Below are positions 47,783 through 55,886 of a DNA stretch of 64,000 bases, one piece after another (positions within the stretch are counted from its first letter, which is position 1; each line of letters starts with the position of its first letter). The stretch is taken from positions 1-64,000 of the forward strand of contig CABHOV010000025.1 in the NCBI GenBank assembly GCA_902168185.1, given 5' to 3'. This stretch comes from an uncultured Bacteroides sp. Lineage in GTDB: Bacteria; Bacteroidota; Bacteroidia; Cytophagales; Cyclobacteriaceae. Made by a program: the position numbers and the translations under genes. The notes beneath the pieces are model-generated. The model was not told the origin of the DNA and searched no databases. It saw nothing but the letters and a program-made list of their open reading frames with translations.

Positions 47783-48580
47783 ATGAAATCATTCGCTTTG
47801 CTTCTGCTGGTAACATTCCTGAATTTTTCTTTTGCGTTCGCGCAGTTCGATGATAAATTTTACTATCCGGTTACCGCCTGGAAACCGATGGAAGGTATAT
47901 CATTTGAAGAAGTTACTCTCACAACGGATACCGTAAAGCTCAGTGGAATTTTCCTGAAACCGGTCGGGACACCCAAAGCCACTATATTATTTCTGCATGG
48001 TGCTGGTGGTAATGTTACCAGCTATACCTTCATGACCAAGCCGTTAGTAGATAAAGGCTTCCAGGTTTTTATGATCGACTTTCGTGGATACGGTAAATCT
48101 ACCGGTAAGCCGACTCACCTGAACATTGCCAAGGACGGACAATTTGTATTCGATTACCTCATCAGCCGTAAGGAAGTAAAAAATACAAAGCTGATCCTTT
48201 TCGGAGCTTCCATCGGCACGCAGATCGCAACCAAACTTGCCAAAGACAATGCAGATAAAGTTAAAGCACTCGTGCTGGATGGCCCCATGAGTTCATTTAC
48301 AGATATAGCATTGGCATACGCTCCTGCGGAACAACAGGCTATGATCAAGCAATACCTGGTATCGCCTTACGCTGCTAAAGAAGATATCAAATCAGTTGCT
48401 GCTCCCAAGCTGATCGTTCACAGTAAAGAAGATAAAGAAGTTCCCATCGCAGGTGCTGAGGTGGTATATAATAACGCTACTGGACAAAAAGAATTCTGGG
48501 TATACCAGGGTGGACACCTGGAGGCGATGAAAGTAAATCCGGATACCTATACATCCAAGATCGAAGCGCTGCTAAAGTAA
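47783..48580 (+). CDS. Secreted alpha/beta hydrolase
   Basis: 265 residues from the ATG at 47783, chosen because it gives a clean signal peptide (MKSFALLLLVTFLNFSFAFA, then Q). Earlier in-frame ATGs from 47732 would place extra residues before it. The fold is marked by the oxyanion HGAGGN (72-77), the nucleophile elbow GASIG with Ser143 (141-145), and probable acid Asp217 and base His245 (GGHLEAM). The serine triad is complete, so an esterase or peptidase is likely, acting outside the cytoplasm. It lies between two LytTR-type operator pairs. Substrate unknown. Confidence 0.87.
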   Translation: MKSFALLLLVTFLNFSFAFAQFDDKFYYPVTAWKPMEGISFEEVTLTTDTVKLSGIFLKPVGTPKATILFLHGAGGNVTSYTFMTKPLVDKGFQVFMIDFRGYGKSTGKPTHLNIAKDGQFVFDYLISRKEVKNTKLILFGASIGTQIATKLAKDNADKVKALVLDGPMSSFTDIALAYAPAEQQAMIKQYLVSPYAAKEDIKSVAAPKLIVHSKEDKEVPIAGAEVVYNNATGQKEFWVYQGGHLEAMKVNPDTYTSKIEALLK

Positions 48581-48602
48581 TTTTTTTCAGGATGAGCTTT
48601 TA

Positions 48603-48632
48603 ACAGTTCATCCTGATCGTTTTACAGTTCAG
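48603..48632 (+). promoter_or_regulatory. Putative LytTR-type operator upstream of the TonB-receptor gene
   Basis: ACAGTTCAT (48603-48611) and ACAGTTCAG (48624-48632) are direct repeats 21 bp apart, both matching the LytTR half-site consensus. An AATCTTTA element begins at 48666, again 33 nt after the second repeat, exactly as upstream of the hydrolase gene. The flanking GTAA and T-rich sequence is also shared between the two sites. Confidence 0.7.
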
Positions 48633-48700
48633 TAACTCATTTTTTAAAAAGGTCTTTACTCCGCCAATCTTTACCCTGTAATCGAACATAAGATTCCTCT

Positions 48701-50854
48701 ATGAAAATACTCTGCAGCACTTTGTTAACATTCATCGCACTCGCGGGCTATGCGCAAACTAAAATTACCGGCAAGGTTGTGGACGAGCGCGGTGCCGGTA
48801 TACCATTGGCCAATGTAATTCTGGTCGATACCTATGATGGCACAAGCTCCGATACGGAAGGTAACTTTGAGTTCACGACAACAGAAACCGGCACTAAAAT
48901 TCTGCTTGTGAAATTCGTAGGCTATAAAGATTCACAGCGTGAAGTAGTGCTTCAAGGAAAGTCGGTTACGGTCACTGTTCAACTGGAAGAAATGATCAAC
49001 GAGCTTGAAGCGGTAATGATCACAGCCGGAGCGTTTGCTGCCAGTGATGAATCACGAAGAACTGTTTTCAAGGCGATAGATATAGCCACCACAGCAGGCG
49101 CTACCGCAGATATAGCAGGTGCCTTGAATACCTTGCCAGGCACACAAAAAGTAGGGGAGAGCGGAAGACTGTTTGTGCGCGGAGGCGATGGCACAGAAGC
49201 AAAGACCTTCATTGATGGCTTGCTTGTGCTCGATGCTTATAGTCCTTCTGCACCCAACACACCTTCACGTGGTCGTTTTCTGCCCTTTATGTTTAAGGGC
49301 ACAAGCTTTAGTACCGGTGGATATTCTGCAGAATACGGGCAGGCTCTTTCTTCCGCGCTGGCGTTGGATTCAAAAGATAAAGCGGAGATGACACGTACAG
49401 ATATAGGTATACTTTCTGTGGGCGGTGACATCACGCATACACAGGCCTGGAAGCGTGGCTCTATTATCGGCAAGATTCAGTATACCAACATTCGTCCATA
49501 CTTCGGGCTGATCAACCAGGAGATTGATTGGGAGAAGCCTCCGGTTTCGATCGAGGGAAGCGGGGCCTTCCGTCAGCAGGTTGGTAAAGACGGAATGTTG
49601 AAAGTATATGGAAATTTCAATCACGCCAATTACTCTATATACCAGCATAGCATCGATGACTATAATTCAAAATTCCTCTACGACCTCACCAATAATTACC
49701 GTTACCTCAATGGATTTTATAAAGAAGCATTGAACGACAACTGGATCGTGCGGGGCGGAGTATCCTATACGTATCAGGAGAATGACGCGATGGTGGGTGA
49801 CGACAATATTGTAGAAACGGAAAAGGGTGTTCATGCAAAAACGGTTTTTGAAGGATCGTTGTCCGATAAAGTAGAATTGAAAACAGGAGCGGAACTGATT
49901 CAACGAACGTACAATCAGCAGTTCACGTTTGATGACGGCAGTAACCTGACCCGTGCCTTTGATGAAGTGATCGCTGCCGGGTTTGCAGAAGCCGATATAT
50001 ATACAAGCAACAAGTTTGTCACCCGGGCCGGAGCGCGTTTCGAATACAACAACTTAATGGATCAGTTGTCAGTTGATCCACGTATTTCACTGGCCTATAA
50101 AACAGGGACGTCAAGCCAGGTGTCATTTGCTTATGGTAAATTTCGCCAGACTGCTAAAAATGAACTCGTGCGTATAAACACCACGTTGGATCCTGAGAAA
50201 GCCGAGCATTTTATTTTGAACTACCAGCGGATCGAAAACAATCGCACGTTCCGCGTTGAGACTTACTATAAAAAGTATGAAGACCTCGTAAAGTATGTAA
50301 ATGACGATGCATCTGTATTAAATAATGCAGGTAACGGATATGCGAAAGGAATTGAATTGTTCTGGCGCGATAACCGCTCGCTGCGCAATACGGATTATTG
50401 GATCTCGTACTCGTTTCTCGATACAAAACGCAACTACCTGAACTATCCATACAAAGCTGCCCCTACGTTTGCTTCGAAGCATAATTTCTCTGCAGTATAT
50501 AAATACTTCGTACAAGCCATCAACAGCCAGCTAGGATTTACCTATTCCTATACTTCTGGCCGTCCGTACAATAATCCCAATACCGGTAAATTTAATAACG
50601 GCGAGACACCAGTATATAGCGACCTGAGTTTTAACTGGAGTTACCTGCCCAAACCGTACCTGATCGTTTACCTGTCGTGTACCAATTTACTGGGCAGAGA
50701 TAATATCTTCGGTTATGAATATAGCACCGAGCAAAACGCGAACGGTATATACAACAGCCGCCCCGTTCGCCAGGCTGCACCGCGATTTCTTTTCCTGGGC
50801 ATCTTCATTACGCTATCAAAAGATAAATCTGTGAATCAATTGCCGAGCCTGTAA
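48701..50854 (+). CDS. TonB-dependent receptor with carboxypeptidase-regulatory-like N-terminal domain
   Basis: Outer-membrane receptor, 717 residues. A signal peptide (ending near AGYAQ) is followed by a CarboxypepD_reg-like beta domain (about 22-98, KVVDERGAGIPLANVILVDT), the plug domain (GRLFVRGGDGTEAKTFIDG near 155-173), and a barrel of about 500 residues ending in the aromatic-rich RFLFLGIFITLS. It is not followed by a SusD-like gene, so it is not a classic glycan-uptake pair. A TPR-like exported protein follows 64 nt later, and a LytTR operator pair lies about 70 nt upstream. Ligand unknown. Confidence 0.92.
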   Translation: MKILCSTLLTFIALAGYAQTKITGKVVDERGAGIPLANVILVDTYDGTSSDTEGNFEFTTTETGTKILLVKFVGYKDSQREVVLQGKSVTVTVQLEEMINELEAVMITAGAFAASDESRRTVFKAIDIATTAGATADIAGALNTLPGTQKVGESGRLFVRGGDGTEAKTFIDGLLVLDAYSPSAPNTPSRGRFLPFMFKGTSFSTGGYSAEYGQALSSALALDSKDKAEMTRTDIGILSVGGDITHTQAWKRGSIIGKIQYTNIRPYFGLINQEIDWEKPPVSIEGSGAFRQQVGKDGMLKVYGNFNHANYSIYQHSIDDYNSKFLYDLTNNYRYLNGFYKEALNDNWIVRGGVSYTYQENDAMVGDDNIVETEKGVHAKTVFEGSLSDKVELKTGAELIQRTYNQQFTFDDGSNLTRAFDEVIAAGFAEADIYTSNKFVTRAGARFEYNNLMDQLSVDPRISLAYKTGTSSQVSFAYGKFRQTAKNELVRINTTLDPEKAEHFILNYQRIENNRTFRVETYYKKYEDLVKYVNDDASVLNNAGNGYAKGIELFWRDNRSLRNTDYWISYSFLDTKRNYLNYPYKAAPTFASKHNFSAVYKYFVQAINSQLGFTYSYTSGRPYNNPNTGKFNNGETPVYSDLSFNWSYLPKPYLIVYLSCTNLLGRDNIFGYEYSTEQNANGIYNSRPVRQAAPRFLFLGIFITLSKDKSVNQLPSL

Positions 50855-50918
50855 CAGCATCGGTAAATCATATAGTATATCCTTTAAACAATCCCTAAAA
50901 TTTAAAACAACCTAAAAA

Positions 50919-51572
50919 ATGAAAACATTAAACATCATCCCGGTTCTGATTGCGGTAGTGATTATCCTGTTGTCCAATGCTGTATTTGCCAATGACGATA
51001 AGTACACCCAGGCCATGCAAAAGAATATACAGGCTGTATATACAGCGCAAAGCATTCCCGATTATCAAACTGCTGTCAATGCCTTTGAGCGTATCGGAGC
51101 AGCGGAGAAAACAAAATGGGAGCCATTCTATTATGCATCCTTCGGCTATATCATGATGAGCAATCAGGAAAAAGATGGCGCGAAGAAAGATGCGTACCTC
51201 GACCAGGCTACCACAGCGTTGAGTAAGGCGAAAGAGATTGTCCCAAATGAATCTGAAGTTATAGCACTTGAAGGTTTTATATATATGATTCGTGTTTCTG
51301 TAGACCCGGCATCGCGGGGTCAGCAATTTGCAGGGCTTTCCATGCAGGTTCTGAATAAAGCTGTTGAGATCAACCCTAATAATCCGCGAGCTCTGGCATT
51401 GTTAGCGCAAATGCAATATGGCACAGCCCAGTTCTTTGGCTCCTCTACAGCAGAAGCATGTGCAACCACAAACAATGCAATGGAGAAATTTACTACATTC
51501 AAATCCGAAAATCCGCTCGCGCCACAGTGGGGGAAACAAATGGCAGAGGGGATGAAAGGAAAATGTAAATAA
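50919..51572 (+). CDS. Exported TPR-like protein
   Basis: 217 residues with a signal peptide (ending near NAVFA). The mature part is helical with TPR-like spacing (YQTAVNAFERIG, YLDQATTALSKAKEIVP, LNKAVEINPNNPRALALLAQ). Two Cys occur near the C-terminus (EACATT and GKCK). No catalytic motif is seen. It probably sits in the periplasm or on a membrane face and binds a partner protein. It directly follows the TonB receptor and precedes the membrane/two-component unit, so it may belong to the same functional set. Confidence 0.75.
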   Translation: MKTLNIIPVLIAVVIILLSNAVFANDDKYTQAMQKNIQAVYTAQSIPDYQTAVNAFERIGAAEKTKWEPFYYASFGYIMMSNQEKDGAKKDAYLDQATTALSKAKEIVPNESEVIALEGFIYMIRVSVDPASRGQQFAGLSMQVLNKAVEINPNNPRALALLAQMQYGTAQFFGSSTAEACATTNNAMEKFTTFKSENPLAPQWGKQMAEGMKGKCK

Positions 51573-51639
51573 GCACCTCAGCATCCAAAACTCAAGCTAT
51601 ATATAGCGATCAATGTTGGTATTCAATTTTTTGTAGACT

Positions 51640-52125
51640 ATGGCACCTTTAGTTGTATTGATTGGTTCGTATTTTTTGTTCTGGTTGAGTAACCGGTATA
51701 TCGTGAAGGGGGAATTTTCCATGAGTTTTATCGGACGGGTTTCCCTGGCGTTGATGTTGGTGATGACGGGCTCTGCACATTTCTTTAAAACTGAAGTAAT
51801 GGTGCAGTCAATGCCGGATTTCTTTCCCTATAAAGAGGGGCTGGTATATTTTACGGGTGTTGTTGAATTACTGGCAGCAGCTGGTTTGGTGATAGACCGT
51901 ACGGCTAAAGTTACCAGTATAATGCTGATCATTTTCCTAGTATGCATTTTGCCGGCGAATATCATTGGCTCCCTGAAACGGGTAGAACTGGGAGGGATGG
52001 AGAACGGACCTATATACTTGTTCTTTCGCCTACCGCTTCAGTTGTTCTTTATCTGGTGGACTTACTTCTTCGGAATACGGTTAAAGACTAAGGGTAAGGC
52101 TAGAAACTCAAAGCTTAAATTATAA
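51640..52125 (+). CDS. DoxX-like integral membrane protein
   Basis: 161 residues with four to five membrane segments (VVLIGSYFLFWLS, RVSLALMLVMTGSAHFF, VVELLAAAGLVI, IMLIIFLVCILPANIIG, LQLFFIWWTYFFG). The SAHFF and VELLAAAGL elements resemble the DoxX-like superfamily. First gene of a tight run: the next gene starts 11 nt after its stop. Function in this setting is unknown. Confidence 0.7.
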   Translation: MAPLVVLIGSYFLFWLSNRYIVKGEFSMSFIGRVSLALMLVMTGSAHFFKTEVMVQSMPDFFPYKEGLVYFTGVVELLAAAGLVIDRTAKVTSIMLIIFLVCILPANIIGSLKRVELGGMENGPIYLFFRLPLQLFFIWWTYFFGIRLKTKGKARNSKLKL

Positions 52126-52136
52126 ACATTTATAGT

Positions 52137-52544
52137 ATGACAGCCGAATCAAAATTGATGTGTGGAGTGATTCTGATCACGATTCCCTCCATAGAGTATG
52201 GAGGATATTTTTTGTTGAATGTATTGTCGGGTAATCTCCGGAAAGTTGAGCTCAATGGCTTTCAGAAAGCGATGTTCCGGGCAGGCCATGCGCATGCTGG
52301 TGTTATTGTAATCTTGTCGTTGATCTGTCAATTACTGGCAGACCATACAGCCCTACCGTTGCAACTCACCTGGTTTGCAAGAGCGTCCGTTCCAACGTCA
52401 GCGTTGCTGATCTCGGCAGGATTTTTCTTTTCAGCGATGGACAAAGATGCCATGCGACCGAATAAACTCATCGCTTTAATTTACTTCGGCGCGTTGCTAT
52501 TGGCAGCAGGTCTTATTACGTTAGGGGTCGGATTGCTCCTATAA
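52137..52544 (+). CDS. Small integral membrane protein
   Basis: 135 residues with about four membrane segments (MCGVILITIPSIEYGGYFLL, AHAGVIVILSLICQLLA, SVPTSALLISAGFFFSA, IYFGALLLAAGLITLGVGLLL). A RAGHAHAG motif with two His lies at the start of the second segment and could bind a ligand or metal. No named family recognised. It lies 11 nt after the DoxX-like gene and 12 nt before the histidine kinase, so it may be an accessory sensor component. Confidence 0.7.
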   Translation: MTAESKLMCGVILITIPSIEYGGYFLLNVLSGNLRKVELNGFQKAMFRAGHAHAGVIVILSLICQLLADHTALPLQLTWFARASVPTSALLISAGFFFSAMDKDAMRPNKLIALIYFGALLLAAGLITLGVGLLL

Positions 52545-52556
52545 CAAATTGTCCAG

Positions 52557-53570
52557 ATGACCATTGACCGGAAATTAATTATTGAGGAAGGCAAGAGTGT
52601 GATTGTATTAATCATCCTCGGGATTTTCATGGCATGGTCGGGGTTGGGATGTAACAACTGTTCATTCAATACTCCACATTTCTGGAGAATGGCATCGCTA
52701 AACGCACTCATGTGGATTACTCTTTGGAAAGGGAATTCATATCTCGCAGACCTGATCTCCTGGAAGCTTCCGTGGATTAAATTTCCGGTGCAGCGCTTCG
52801 TGGTCGGCCTCATCGCTACTATAGTTTACTCTTTGCTTGCCATGTATACCATCATTGCGTTATACTCCTGGCAATTTGAAGTGAAGGTCTCCTATAGTAC
52901 CGGGTACTCTATTCTTATTACGATTATAATTTCCTTGTTTATGCACGGAAGAGAATTTTTAATTAACTGGCGCCAGGTCGCCATTGATGCGGAGCGCCTG
53001 CAAAAGGAAAATATAGCTGCACACTATGAAAGCCTGAAGAGCCAGATCAATCCTCACTTTCTGTTTAATACATTGAATGTACTTACCAATGTAGTATATG
53101 AGGACCAGGATAAAGCTGCGAAGTTCATCAAGCAACTTTCAGAAGTATACCGTTATGTGTTGGACACACGCGACCGTGAAGTTGTGCCGCTGGAAGAAGA
53201 ACTGAAGTTTCTGTCGTCTTATTTATTCTTGCAACAGATCCGGTTTGCCGATAAGCTTAAACTTAATATTCAGCTCGAAGGTGTAAAAAGTATGGTAGCT
53301 CCGCTTGTATTGCAAATGCTGATTGAAAATGCGATCAAGCATAATATAGTATCCGAAGAGAATCCGCTTACCATCAGTGTATATACTTCCGGTAATTTTA
53401 TTGTGGTAGAAAACAATCTGCAAAAGAAAATGGGGATCAGTGAAGATTCAACAGGTATAGGTCTTAATAACATTTGCAAGCGATATGAATTTCTGAGCAA
53501 CACAAAAGTGGAGATCAATCAAAATGAAAAATTTATAGTGAAGCTTCCTGTTATTCCTGTTCAAGCATGA
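52557..53570 (+). CDS. LytS-like sensor histidine kinase
   Basis: 337 residues. About four N-terminal membrane segments (to about 130) carry the input region, with a CNNCSF motif in the first loop. The kinase core follows: the phosphoacceptor His167 in the INPHFLFNTLN signature of the His_kinase/LytS family, and an ATPase domain with LIENAIKHN and the STGIGLNNICKRY glycine box. It overlaps the LytTR regulator gene by 4 nt (ATGA), marking a cognate pair. The signal is unknown; the two small membrane proteins upstream are candidate input partners. Confidence 0.93.
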   Translation: MTIDRKLIIEEGKSVIVLIILGIFMAWSGLGCNNCSFNTPHFWRMASLNALMWITLWKGNSYLADLISWKLPWIKFPVQRFVVGLIATIVYSLLAMYTIIALYSWQFEVKVSYSTGYSILITIIISLFMHGREFLINWRQVAIDAERLQKENIAAHYESLKSQINPHFLFNTLNVLTNVVYEDQDKAAKFIKQLSEVYRYVLDTRDREVVPLEEELKFLSSYLFLQQIRFADKLKLNIQLEGVKSMVAPLVLQMLIENAIKHNIVSEENPLTISVYTSGNFIVVENNLQKKMGISEDSTGIGLNNICKRYEFLSNTKVEINQNEKFIVKLPVIPVQA

Positions 53571-54328
53571 ATGTACTGATAGTAGAAGACGAGCCGCAGG
53601 CAGCACAACGGTTGGAGACGCTTGTAAAAAGCATCGAACCATCGGTGACTATAGTAAATAAGATTGATACCGTGAAGCGGGCCGTACAATGGTTGCAGAA
53701 CAACCCGGCTCCTGACCTGATCTTTATGGACATCCAACTGGCGGATGGTATCAGCTTCATGATCTTCGAGCAATGCACCATTAAGTCACCTGTAATTTTT
53801 ACAACAGCCTACGATGAATACGCGTTGAAAGCCTTCAAGGTAAACAGCATCGATTATATACTTAAGCCGGTGGACAAGGATGAGCTCGCTGCTGCCCTTG
53901 TAAAATTCAAGACGTTAACACGGCAGGAACCGGATACCAAATCGTTGCTCAATAACATTGAGCAAACCATTCAGATGCTGACGAAAAAACACAAGTCACG
54001 TTTTGTTATCAAGGTAGGGGAGCATTTAAAAACTGTAGAGGTCGAAAATATACTTTACTTCTATAGCCAGGACAAGACTACATTTTGCTGCACATCGGAT
54101 AATCGTAACCTGATCCTTGACTATACATTAGAGCAGTTGGAGGAGATGCTGGATCCTGCACGGTTTTTCAGAATAAACCGGAAGTATTGCATCGCGGCCA
54201 ACGCGATACAGGATATAATAAGTCATACGAACAGTCGGCTGAAGCTGGTTTTAAAAGGCTCGCAGGACAATGATATTATCGTAGCACGTGAACGCGTGCA
54301 GGAGTTTAAAGACTGGCTGGACAACTAA
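53567..54328 (+). CDS. LytTR-family response regulator
   Basis: 253 residues: a receiver domain with acceptor Asp55 (LIFMDIQLAD), conserved Thr80 and Lys100 (YILKPVD), then a LytTR DNA-binding domain (about 145-250, including FVIKVGEHLKTVEVENILYF and FFRINRKYCIA). LytTR proteins bind paired direct repeats. Such pairs occur upstream of the hydrolase and TonB-receptor genes 5-6 kb away, so those are its most likely targets. Translationally coupled to the kinase gene. Confidence 0.95.
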   Translation: MNVLIVEDEPQAAQRLETLVKSIEPSVTIVNKIDTVKRAVQWLQNNPAPDLIFMDIQLADGISFMIFEQCTIKSPVIFTTAYDEYALKAFKVNSIDYILKPVDKDELAAALVKFKTLTRQEPDTKSLLNNIEQTIQMLTKKHKSRFVIKVGEHLKTVEVENILYFYSQDKTTFCCTSDNRNLILDYTLEQLEEMLDPARFFRINRKYCIAANAIQDIISHTNSRLKLVLKGSQDNDIIVARERVQEFKDWLDN

Positions 54329-54338
54329 ATCTCGCTTA

Positions 54339-54743
54339 CTAATTCTGATTGATCAGCTTTTTGAGATCTTCGATATCAGTTTGCTTCAACGGTTTGGTGA
54401 TGTACTGGATCACATTCTTGTTTTCAAATACAAGGTCACGGTCTTTCATATTGTTGGAGCTTGTCAGCACAACGATCCGTGATTTTGATGTTACCTTTTC
54501 GGGTAGGTCCATGAATGTTTTCAGAAAGGAGAAGCCATCCGTTTCAGGCATGTTCAGGTCCAGGAAGATGATGTCTGGAGCAGGTTCGCCATTCATGTTT
54601 TTCAGCCAGTCAAGTGCTTCATTTGCTGACTTGTAGAGTACAAGTTGGTTCGAGAAGTTGTACACTTCGAGGAATCTCCGCTGAATGAACAGGTCGATAT
54701 CGCTGTCGTCAATCAGGAGTGTTTTATCAACTAATCTTGCCAT
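54339..54743 (-). CDS. Single-domain response regulator
   Basis: A lone receiver domain of 134 residues from the ATG at 54743; an in-frame ATG at 54812 would add an unlikely hydrophobic leader. Phosphoacceptor Asp62 (FLDLNMPETDG), Thr94-Ser95 and Lys117 (YITKPL) are present. There is no output domain, so it probably acts by protein contact in a phosphorelay. It converges on the LytTR gene with a 10-nt gap. A link to the LytS/LytTR pair is possible but is supported only by position. Confidence 0.92.
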   Translation of the reverse strand: MARLVDKTLLIDDSDIDLFIQRRFLEVYNFSNQLVLYKSANEALDWLKNMNGEPAPDIIFLDLNMPETDGFSFLKTFMDLPEKVTSKSRIVVLTSSNNMKDRDLVFENKNVIQYITKPLKQTDIEDLKKLINQN

Positions 54744-54881
54744 AACATTTTTACAATGTGCATAATTAAACTTACTAAAAAGTAACCGAAGGATGAAAAA
54801 ATTACCTGCCATCCTTCAAAATTAATTTTCATACACATGAAAAATGTGTTAAACTTGGAACTCAAAACCTAAGCTTCACAT

Positions 54882-55772
54882 ATGAAATTGAATCGTCTCA
54901 CTTACTTCTGTTTATGCGTAGTGCTGGCCGTTGGGTTAGCTTCATGCGGATCATCGTCCAGCGATAAAGATAAAAATGCTGCTGATTTTCAGGCAGCGGA
55001 GGATAGTCTTAAACAGCAAATAGAAGAAGTTGTTTATAATATACCTTCACCATCAGAAATTCCATACCTTCTTCAGGCAACGGGTGCAGAATTTAACGAG
55101 AGCCTCGTGAATTCCCGTACAAAAGTTGATCAGTATGCTTCCCGTACAGACAAGGCTGCTCTTAACCTGGGCGTTTATGCTGCTGATATCGGATACCTGA
55201 CTTCATATGATAAGACACAGGAAGCAATCGACTATCTAAATGCTTGCAAGACACTGGCAGATAATTTAGGCGTGATCGGTTCTTTCGATGCTGAGATCCT
55301 TCAGAAATTTGAAGCTAACATTGGTAACAAGGATTCATTAACGCATCTGCTTGATAAGACTATTAAGAGAACTGAGAACTTCCTGAAAGATGATAGCCGT
55401 AACAAGCTTTCTTCACTGGTAGTTGCCGGTAGCTTCATCGAAGGCCTATATATATCAACAGGCTTGATCAAGACTTATCCTAAAAATCTGTTACCGGAAG
55501 ATAACCGTATCCAGGTGTTAACGCCACTGATGCGTATTATACTTCAACAGAAGAAATCTGTAAGCGAGTTGCTGAAAATGTTACAGACTGTTGAACAGAC
55601 TGAGCCTGTAACAACATTAGTTGCTGATCTTACTGCACTTGAAAAAGCATATGCCTCATTGAATATAGAAGAGCAGATCAAGAATAACCGCGGAGATCTT
55701 GTGTTATCTGACAAGAACCTTGAAGAAGTAACGAAGGTGGTAGAGAAGCTTCGTAAAAACATTACCGAATAA
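54882..55772 (+). CDS. Lipoprotein of unknown function
   Basis: 296 residues with a lipobox (VGLASC; Cys at residue 22) and a Ser-rich stretch after it, so probably lipid-anchored. The rest is helical with many charged residues and no recognised domain (for example ALNLGVYAADIGYLTSYDKT and SLVVAGSFIEGLYIST). It sits upstream of a TerB-like/ABCG-type transporter gene, separated by an intrinsic terminator. Confidence 0.8.
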   Translation: MKLNRLTYFCLCVVLAVGLASCGSSSSDKDKNAADFQAAEDSLKQQIEEVVYNIPSPSEIPYLLQATGAEFNESLVNSRTKVDQYASRTDKAALNLGVYAADIGYLTSYDKTQEAIDYLNACKTLADNLGVIGSFDAEILQKFEANIGNKDSLTHLLDKTIKRTENFLKDDSRNKLSSLVVAGSFIEGLYISTGLIKTYPKNLLPEDNRIQVLTPLMRIILQQKKSVSELLKMLQTVEQTEPVTTLVADLTALEKAYASLNIEEQIKNNRGDLVLSDKNLEEVTKVVEKLRKNITE

Positions 55773-55798
55773 GCTTACCATTTATGTAAGAAATATTG

Positions 55799-55830
55799 AA
55801 AAGGACTGGTTCACAAAGCCAGTCCTTTTT
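55799..55830 (+). terminator. Intrinsic terminator after the lipoprotein gene
   Basis: AAAAGGACTGG (55799-55809) pairs with CCAGTCCTTTT (55819-55829) around a 9-nt loop, followed by further T residues. Confidence 0.85.
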
Positions 55831-55886
55831 CTTTTTCTTTTACTCCTGCATCTTTCATTATATTTAGATTCATGTAATTCAGTTTT

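Noticed and set aside
48701-50854. SusC/SusD-type polysaccharide utilisation locus
   Set aside because: The receptor is shorter than typical SusC, and no SusD-like lipoprotein or glycoside hydrolase gene is present nearby.
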